A stretch of DNA of 10,282 bases from Puniceicoccales bacterium. GTDB taxonomy: Bacteria > Verrucomicrobiota > Verrucomicrobiae > Opitutales > LL51. Position 1 is the stretch's first letter. The number at the start of each line of letters is the position of its first letter. Below are positions 6,037-10,282 of the stretch, one piece after another. Where the stretch lies: assembly GCA_031259625.1 (NCBI GenBank), contig JAIRLG010000100.1, forward strand, positions 1 through 10,282, written 5' to 3'. The position numbers were made by a program, and so were the translations under genes. The notes beneath the pieces were generated by a model. That model was not told where the DNA came from and did not search any database. It was given only the letters and a program-made list of their open reading frames with translations.

Positions 6037-7096
6037 GGGGAAATTTTTTTAAGAAGTAATCCCGGGCCAACTCCTGCTCCCGTCCGCATAGGCTTCCCGC
6101 TGGGCCCTCCTCTGGATCTTCTGAAAAATCTCCCGAACCATGGGGAAATTTTTTTAAGAAGTAATCCCGGGCTAGCTCCTGCTCCCGTCCGCATAGGCTT
6201 TCCTCCGGGCCCTCCTCCGGATCTTCCGAAAAATCTCCCGAATAGTGCAGGCAGTGGAGGCGAATCGCATCACCGGGCGAGAAGCCCGCTTCCCGAAGGG
6301 GGTAGAGCCGACAGCACCGACCCGGCCGCAGGGGATTGGGTGGAGGGTAGACCAAAAGGCCCTCCTCCGCTCGGGGAATGCTCCTTTCCAGACTTCTGTT
6401 CCGATAGCGCACGTAGTAGAGGCCGCTGCGCAGCCGGAGCTCCGGTTCCCAGTCGAGCAAAAGCTCGGCGGAAGGAACGGCGGATGCCTTTCCCCTCCCC
6501 TGCCATTTCCCCTCCATCTCGTAGGGCCGGCCCAGGAGCTCGCGGGTCAGTTCCATGCGGGCGGCGGAGATCGAGCGGCGAACCCGGGTGCTGCTGATGC
6601 GTTGCTCATCCGGCGAGCAGAGGGAGGGTAATATCTGGGTCTCGATGCCCCTTTTTTTCGCCAGGAGGCCGAGGGTCGTACTGTCGCTCGAGCGCCCACG
6701 GCCGAAGCAGAAGTCCTCGCCGACGCAGAGGCCCCGCAGGGTCGGGATTTTCTTCCGCAGCAGGGACAGAAATTGCTCCCCCGAAAGTTGGGAAAAGGTT
6801 TGGTCGAAGCGCTGCTCGATCAGGACATCCATGCCCAGCGCAGCGATGCGGGCGTATTTGACCTCCTTGGGAAGGATGAGCGCCTTGGGGGCCAACCCTT
6901 CGACGACGGAGCTGGGATAGGGGAAAAAGGTGTAGACGGCGGCGATGCCGCCGAGGGAACGGGCGCCGGTGATGGTATGGCTCAGGACGCGTTGGTGGCC
7001 CCGATGCACGCCGTCGAAGATGCCGATGGCCAGGACCACCGGTTGGGACGGTGGTAGGCAGCAGGGCTCCTCCCCTTCGCTCAGCAGGATTTCCAT
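6026..7096 (-). CDS. ribF: RibF-family FMN adenylyltransferase/riboflavin kinase with a diverged kinase domain
   Basis: RibF normally phosphorylates riboflavin to FMN and adenylates FMN to FAD. From ATG 7096 the product is 356 residues. The N-terminal nucleotidyltransferase domain is clear: GIFDGVHRGH at 25-34 and ISSTRVR at 167-173. The C-terminal riboflavin-kinase domain (about 189-290) is poorly conserved. Where family members have GFPTANL there is VPSAELL (207-213), the GVY strand is SGLYYVRY, and I cannot find the NIGxRPT or ExHLLDF motifs. FAD synthetase activity is therefore likely and kinase activity doubtful. The protein ends in two 35-residue tandem units (286-320, 321-355) derived from its C-terminal helix. 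The frame stays open upstream to 7267 through cloverleaf E3, but ATG 7096 gives the natural start. It lies between truB and the helicase gene. Confidence 0.9.
   Translation of the reverse strand: MEILLSEGEEPCCLPPSQPVVLAIGIFDGVHRGHQRVLSHTITGARSLGGIAAVYTFFPYPSSVVEGLAPKALILPKEVKYARIAALGMDVLIEQRFDQTFSQLSGEQFLSLLRKKIPTLRGLCVGEDFCFGRGRSSDSTTLGLLAKKRGIETQILPSLCSPDEQRISSTRVRRSISAARMELTRELLGRPYEMEGKWQGRGKASAVPSAELLLDWEPELRLRSGLYYVRYRNRSLERSIPRAEEGLLVYPPPNPLRPGRCCRLYPLREAGFSPGDAIRLHCLHYSGDFSEDPEEGPEESLCGREQELARDYFLKKFPHGSGDFSEDPEEGPAGSLCGREQELARDYFLKKFPHGD
6033..6242 (-). repeat. Two tandem 105-bp units at the ribF 3' end
   Basis: The copies are 6033-6137 and 6138-6242, directly adjacent, with seven mismatches in 105 bp. 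Each encodes 35 residues of RibF beginning SGDFSEDPEEG and ending FLKKFPHG. Of the seven differences, five are synonymous and two change residues (EE versus AG), consistent with both copies being translated and constrained. The copy at 6033-6137 contains the helicase start codon. The other copy has an equivalent ATG at 6141-6139 that soon runs into a stop. Confidence 0.96.
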
Positions 7097-7153
7097 CGGA
7101 GGGCAAAGGGGGAAATGAAGTGGGTGTTTTTGGCTTTTGGGAGAGGCTTGTTC

Positions 7154-7253
7154 TGGGGCTGTCTTTGGAGCCCTTCGGGCTCGCCCGCGGAGCGGGCAGC
7201 CGCCCGGGGGCGGAGGCCGAGGCCTCCGCCCCCGGGCGGCAAAGACAGCCCCA
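7154..7253. repeat. Cloverleaf (four-way junction) element E3
   Basis: A 13-bp outer stem (7154-7166 with 7241-7253; TGGGGCTGTCTTT / AAAGACAGCCCCA) encloses three hairpins. Hairpin 1 is 7168-7173 with 7177-7182 (6 bp, loop TTC). Hairpin 2 is 7183-7188 with 7192-7197 (6 bp, loop GGA). Hairpin 3 is 7199-7217 with 7222-7240 (19 bp, loop CGAG). Only 7167 and 7198 are unpaired. It sits in the 239-bp gap between truB and ribF, inside what otherwise looks like an operon, 57 bp upstream of the ribF start. Its RNA would form an extremely stable barrier or processing site between the two cistrons. Confidence 0.94.
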
Positions 7254-7273
7254 AAAGACAAAACCAAGAACAG

Positions 7274-7336
7274 AACACTTCCCAGTTCCTAGAATAATAG
7301 AACACTTCCCAGCTCCTAAAACACTTCCCAATTCCT
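7274..7336 (-). repeat. Three 17-18-bp direct repeats after truB
   Basis: AACACTTCCCAGTTCCTA (7274-7291), AACACTTCCCAGCTCCTA (7301-7318) and AACACTTCCCAATTCCT (7320-7336) are near-identical, with gaps of nine and one bases. On the truB sense strand they read TAGGARYTGGGAAGTGTT. The third copy runs into the truB stop codon (TGA at 7338-7336), so at least one copy comes from the end of the coding region and the array grew downstream of it. Confidence 0.85.
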
Positions 7337-8064
7337 CATGGCGGCAGGGGGATCGCTTCCCGAAGCGGGAGCAGGCATTGGCTTAGTTCCCTGAAAGACA
7401 TTCGCTCCAGCTCTTCCAATGGCCGCGCAGCGCCCAGGTCGAAATCCCCGCTCCGGAGCCGGCAGAGTCGGGAGAGATGGGCCCCACAGCCCAGGCGCTG
7501 GCCCAGGTCATGGGCCAGGGTTCGGACGTAGGTGCCCTTGGAGCATTCCAGGCGAAAGCTCAGCTCGGGAGGCTCATAGGTGAGCAGCTCGAAGGCCTTT
7601 ACGTGGATGAAACGCGGTTCCCGCTCGATCTCCAAACCTTTTCTAGCCATTTTATAGAGCGGCTTTCCGTGAATTTTCTTGGCCGAATACATGGGCGGCA
7701 GCTGGTACTGGTCTCCCCCGAAGGCCGCCAGGGCCTCCCGCAGCTCCTCCTTGGAGAACTCCGGGACTTCCCTCGTCTCCAGCACCCGGCCATCGGAGTC
7801 CTGAGTATCCGTCGTCACGCCCAGATGAAGCATTCCCTCATAGACCTTGTCCTTGCTGGAAAAGTAGGCGGAGGCCTTCGTGGCCCGGCCGACCAGAAGG
7901 ATCAGCAGGCCGGAGGCCATGGGATCCAGGGTGCCGGCATGGCCGATCTTCCGCAGGCCCAGGCAGCGCCTCAGGCGGGCCACCACGTCGTGGGACGTGA
8001 GGCCAACCGGCTTGTGGAGGAGCAGAATGCCTTCCCGGTCATCCGGACTGGCCCTATCCCTCAT
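7336..8064 (-). CDS. truB: tRNA pseudouridine(55) synthase
   Basis: TruB converts U55 of the tRNA T-loop to pseudouridine and also acts as a tRNA chaperone. The 242-residue protein has the family opening GILLLHKPVGLTSHDVV and the catalytic motif GHAGTLDPMASGLL with nucleophile D47. Further family motifs are KVYEGMLHLGVTTDTQDSDG, QLPPMYSAKKIHGKPLYKMARKG and CSKGTYVRTLAHDLG. The size suits a form without a long C-terminal PUA extension. The ATG at 8064 overlaps the nrnA stop by 11 bp and has no AGGAGG of its own, so translation is probably coupled to nrnA. The nrnA-truB-ribF order is a common bacterial arrangement. Downstream lie the short direct repeats and cloverleaf E3. Confidence 0.96.
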   Translation of the reverse strand: MRDRASPDDREGILLLHKPVGLTSHDVVARLRRCLGLRKIGHAGTLDPMASGLLILLVGRATKASAYFSSKDKVYEGMLHLGVTTDTQDSDGRVLETREVPEFSKEELREALAAFGGDQYQLPPMYSAKKIHGKPLYKMARKGLEIEREPRFIHVKAFELLTYEPPELSFRLECSKGTYVRTLAHDLGQRLGCGAHLSRLCRLRSGDFDLGAARPLEELERMSFRELSQCLLPLREAIPLPP

Positions 8065-9052
8065 AGGAGGCTCTTTCGACCGCCCTCAGCCGCTCCTGCA
8101 GAGCCCTCACCAGCTCATCCCAAAAACTGTCGGGCGAGGCGGGGGTCAAGAATCCCGCGGCACAGGGGTGCCCCCCACCCCGAAAGCGCTGGGCAATTTG
8201 GTCGAGGCGCAGCGCGGACTCGTCCGAGCGCAGGCTGATTTTACGGGTTCCCTCGTATTCCTGCAGCAGTCCGGAAATGCGTACCCCGCGGACGGAGCGG
8301 GGATAGTTGACGAACCCCTCGGCGTCCTTCAGGCCGCAGCCGGTGCTCCGGTAATCCTCCTCCCGTAAAAAACCGAAGCAGAGCTGGTCATCGGCGTAGA
8401 ATTTCCAGGATTTCAAAAAGCGCTCCAGCAGGGAGAATTTCCGGCGCGGTTCCTGGTGGTAGACCCGGGCGGCCAGGGCCTGGGGCCGAAGGCCCTGATC
8501 TAGAAGCCAGGCGCCCAGGCGCAGGGTGGAGGCCCGGACGGAGTCGTAGGTGTAGTTGCCCGTGTCCATAATGAGGCCGACGTAGAGGGCCCGGGCGACG
8601 GATGGGGAAATGGGAAAATTTTTCTGGTGGAGGTAATCGGCCAAGATCTCACAGGTGGCCGCGGCCCGGGGATGGACGAAGTTGTGGAGGGCAAAGGTGG
8701 GCCGGGGCAGATGGTGGTCGACCAACAGGAAGGGCCGGAGGGACTCGAAGAATTTCCCCGGGCGACTCGGCAGGCCGCAGTCCACGACGCACCACTCCTC
8801 CACCGATAGCTCCGAAGGGCGGTGGAGCCGGTAGCCCTCGTAGAGGAATTGCAGATGATCCGGTATGCCCGTCTCCGGCTCGATGAGAAAGGGCTCACCG
8901 GCCAGGTTCCTCAGAATTTCGAAAAGGGCGATTTGGGCACCCACCGCGTCGCCGTCGATCTGGGCATGGCCCACGATCCCCACCTTCTTGCCCTTCAGCT
9001 GTCGGCAGGTCTGGAAAAATTCCTCCGCGCCCTCGAAATGCTCGTCTTCCAC
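8054..9052 (-). CDS. nrnA: DHH/DHHA1 phosphoesterase, NrnA-like
   Basis: NrnA-type enzymes degrade very short RNAs (nanoRNA) and can dephosphorylate pAp or hydrolyse linear and cyclic dinucleotides. The 332-residue protein has the manganese-site motifs in order: H29-A-Q-I-D33-G-D35 (family HxxxDGD), D91 (VVDCG), DHH at 112-114 and D163 (IMDTGNYTYDS). The C-terminal DHHA1 substrate-binding motif RFRGGGHPCAAGF is at 289-301. All metal ligands are present. The start is GTG 9052, with a GGAG close upstream but at non-ideal spacing, so the exact start is moderately certain. The gene overlaps truB, a frequent neighbour of nrnA. Cloverleaf E4 and tal are upstream. Family membership is firm; which substrate it prefers cannot be read from the sequence. 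Confidence 0.93.
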   Translation of the reverse strand: MEDEHFEGAEEFFQTCRQLKGKKVGIVGHAQIDGDAVGAQIALFEILRNLAGEPFLIEPETGIPDHLQFLYEGYRLHRPSELSVEEWCVVDCGLPSRPGKFFESLRPFLLVDHHLPRPTFALHNFVHPRAAATCEILADYLHQKNFPISPSVARALYVGLIMDTGNYTYDSVRASTLRLGAWLLDQGLRPQALAARVYHQEPRRKFSLLERFLKSWKFYADDQLCFGFLREEDYRSTGCGLKDAEGFVNYPRSVRGVRISGLLQEYEGTRKISLRSDESALRLDQIAQRFRGGGHPCAAGFLTPASPDSFWDELVRALQERLRAVERASYEG

Positions 9053-9100
9053 AGCTCCGTTTTCTCCGTTCGGGGAAAAAGGTCAAGAACGCTTCCGGGA

Positions 9101-9187
9101 TTCCCGCTGCCTTTGCCTCAGGCCGGAAAGCCGGCCTGAGGGGCCCCGGACAGGGGCGATTCCTCCGGAATCCAAAGGCAGCGGGAA
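9101..9187. repeat. Cloverleaf (four-way junction) element E4
   Basis: A 15-bp outer stem (9101-9115 with 9173-9187; TTCCCGCTGCCTTTG and its complement) encloses three hairpins. Hairpin 1 is 9116-9126 with 9131-9141 (11 bp, loop AAAG). Hairpin 2 is 9143-9147 with 9153-9157 (5 bp, loop GGACA). Hairpin 3 is 9158-9163 with 9167-9172 (6 bp, loop TCC). Only 9142 is unpaired. It lies in the 160-bp gap between tal and nrnA, 25 bp past the tal stop codon and 48 bp upstream of the nrnA start. No T-run follows on the transcribed strand. Confidence 0.93.
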
Positions 9188-9212
9188 AACTCGCCCGCGT
9201 CCTGGGATTCCC

Positions 9213-10184
9213 TCATGTTTTGGGATCCTCCCCCAGGCCGGGCTCCGACCAGCCCTTCTGGATCAGCTCTTCCAAAGCCTCCGTATCGCGGCAGAACAGC
9301 CGGATGCCCTCGTGGAGCTTCTCGCAGGCCATGGCGTCCTTCGTCAACTGCAGCTGGAACTCGGCTGCCTCCAGGCCCAAGCGGTTCTCTTTTTCCTCCG
9401 ACTCACCGGTCATTTCGGGGACGAACAGCCTTCGGGGCACCTCCATGGAACTCTCCTGGAGCTCTGCCAGAAATGCGGGGCTGATGGTCAGCAAATCGCA
9501 GCCGGCCAAGGCCAGGATCTCCCCGATATGGCGAAAGCTGGCCGCCATGATCTGGGTCCCATAACCCCGTCGTTTGTAATGCTCAAAAATGCGCTCCACG
9601 GACCGGACTCCCGGGTCCGCTCCGCCCGGATTCGCCTCCGGATGCTTTTGGTACCAATCCAAAATCCTCCCGACGAAGGGGGAAATCAGGCTGACCCGAG
9701 CCTCGGCGCAGGCGATGGCCTGGACGAGCGAAAAGACCAGGGTGAGATTCGTGGAAATCCCCTCTTTTTCCAACTCCTGGGCCGCCCGGATGCCCTCCCC
9801 GGTGGCCGCGATCTTGATCAAAATTCGCTCACGCCCCATCCCTCGTCCAGCCAGAGCGCTCACCAGCTCCCGCGCATAGGCGATGGTGCCGCCGGAGTCG
9901 AAGGAAAGCCGGGCATCGACCTCCAGCGAGACCCGTCCCGGGATGATTTTTAAAATTTCCAGGCCGAAGTGGAGGAGCAGCTGGAACAGGGCCTCCTCGA
10001 CGGAACGCGCATTTTGAGTCACGGAGCGACAGAAATCGCGATATTCCTCCTGCCGAGAGACCCGGAGGATGAGGCTCGGGTTCGTCGTGGCTTCCAGTGG
10101 TCGAAACCGCCGCAGCTGCTCGAAGTCCCCCGTATCCGCGACGACTACGCTCCAGCGCTTCAGCTGCTCCAGCGACGAAGGCAT
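9213..10184 (-). CDS. tal: Transaldolase
   Basis: Transaldolase moves a dihydroxyacetone unit from sedoheptulose 7-phosphate to glyceraldehyde 3-phosphate in the non-oxidative pentose phosphate pathway. The 323-residue protein is a close match to the TalB-type family. It has VADTGD with D17, TTNPSLIL with N35, LEVDARLS with E88, the Schiff-base lysine K124 in ILIKIAAT, STNLTLVFS with T148, and LISPFVGRILDW with S168 and F170. The loop after the lysine reads IAATGEGIRAA, where E. coli has LASTWQGIRAA. ATG 10184 is preceded by a purine-rich AGGAAATAGGGA, a reasonable ribosome binding site. It may be the first gene of the - strand train ending with the helicase, although element E4 separates it from nrnA. 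Confidence 0.96.
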   Translation of the reverse strand: MPSSLEQLKRWSVVVADTGDFEQLRRFRPLEATTNPSLILRVSRQEEYRDFCRSVTQNARSVEEALFQLLLHFGLEILKIIPGRVSLEVDARLSFDSGGTIAYARELVSALAGRGMGRERILIKIAATGEGIRAAQELEKEGISTNLTLVFSLVQAIACAEARVSLISPFVGRILDWYQKHPEANPGGADPGVRSVERIFEHYKRRGYGTQIMAASFRHIGEILALAGCDLLTISPAFLAELQESSMEVPRRLFVPEMTGESEEKENRLGLEAAEFQLQLTKDAMACEKLHEGIRLFCRDTEALEELIQKGWSEPGLGEDPKT

Positions 10185-10282
10185 TCCCTATTTCCTAAGT
10201 CTTCCGCCCCGTCCTGGCAAGCCTAAGTTCGGGAAGGCCTTTGGATTTTCAGCCAAAGGGCTGGTTGGGTCATTGCTCAGCC
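10185..10282 (-). other. Upstream region of tal with one dyad
   Basis: No gene is visible before the window edge. A 7-bp dyad, CCTTTGG (10238-10244) with CCAAAGG (10253-10259), has the loop ATTTTCAG. A TTGCCA is followed 17 bp later by TAGGAA on the tal strand, but that pair lies too close to the start codon to be a convincing promoter. Confidence 0.3.

Noticed and set aside
7097..7267. N-terminal extension of ribF by 57 codons
   Set aside because: The added residues are a Pro/Arg-rich translation of cloverleaf E3, and the family's natural start matches ATG 7096.
1743..9187. CRISPR array or insertion sequence
   Set aside because: The repeats are few, widely spaced and not identical, and no transposase, integrase or cas gene is present in the window.
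8865..9953. 362-residue open frame on the + strand
   Set aside because: It runs antisense through tal and nrnA and crosses element E4; its composition is that of a shadow frame in GC-rich DNA.
10229..10282. Possible fifth cloverleaf cut by the window edge
   Set aside because: A CCTTTGG/CCAAAGG dyad is present, but the bases before CTTT do not match the GCYGNC motif and the hairpin order does not fit. More sequence would be required.

Overview
The window is about 10.3 kb of GC-rich bacterial chromosome carrying housekeeping genes. I see no phage, plasmid, transposase or CRISPR genes. The lineage is not certain. The beta-CASP metallohydrolase resembles proteins I associate with Verrucomicrobiota (Opitutae-like), and several genes have poor Shine-Dalgarno sites, so a PVC-group bacterium is my working guess (inference only).

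Layout. On the + strand are the 3' end of a Sua5-type threonylcarbamoyl-AMP synthase (1-165), a beta-CASP metallohydrolase (221-1588), a long non-coding stretch with tRNA-Glu(CTC) (2019-2093), then overlapping gmk (about 2520-3149) and rsmD (3110-3847). On the - strand, converging on rsmD, is an apparent gene train read from high to low coordinates: tal (10184-9213), nrnA (9052-8054), truB (8064-7336), ribF (7096-6026) and a UvrD/PcrA/Rep-type helicase (6036-3946). nrnA/truB and ribF/helicase each overlap by 11 bp. nrnA-truB-ribF is a familiar bacterial cluster; tal and the helicase are less usual partners.

The most striking content is non-coding. Four gaps (1743-1837, 2206-2317, 7154-7253, 9101-9187) each hold an 87-112 bp element that folds on paper into a nearly perfect four-way junction. 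A 12-15 bp outer stem encloses exactly three hairpins, with zero to two unpaired bases in the whole element. The arms differ completely in sequence between copies, yet every stem is fully paired. The inner end of the outer stem keeps a shared motif, GCYGNCTTT ... AAAGNCRGC, in all four. I do not recognise this as a named repeat family. It looks like a structure-conserved, sequence-diverged cloverleaf element family, and two copies bracket the tRNA gene.

Two genes carry in-frame tandem duplications. rsmD has four 60-bp (20-residue) units inside its methyltransferase domain. ribF ends in two 105-bp (35-residue) units, and the duplicated unit includes the overlap with the helicase start. Smaller direct repeats lie after the metallohydrolase gene and after truB. 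The genes themselves serve tRNA modification (Sua5, TruB), rRNA methylation (RsmD), nucleotide and flavin metabolism (Gmk, NrnA, RibF), DNA unwinding (UvrD-like) and the pentose phosphate pathway (Tal).
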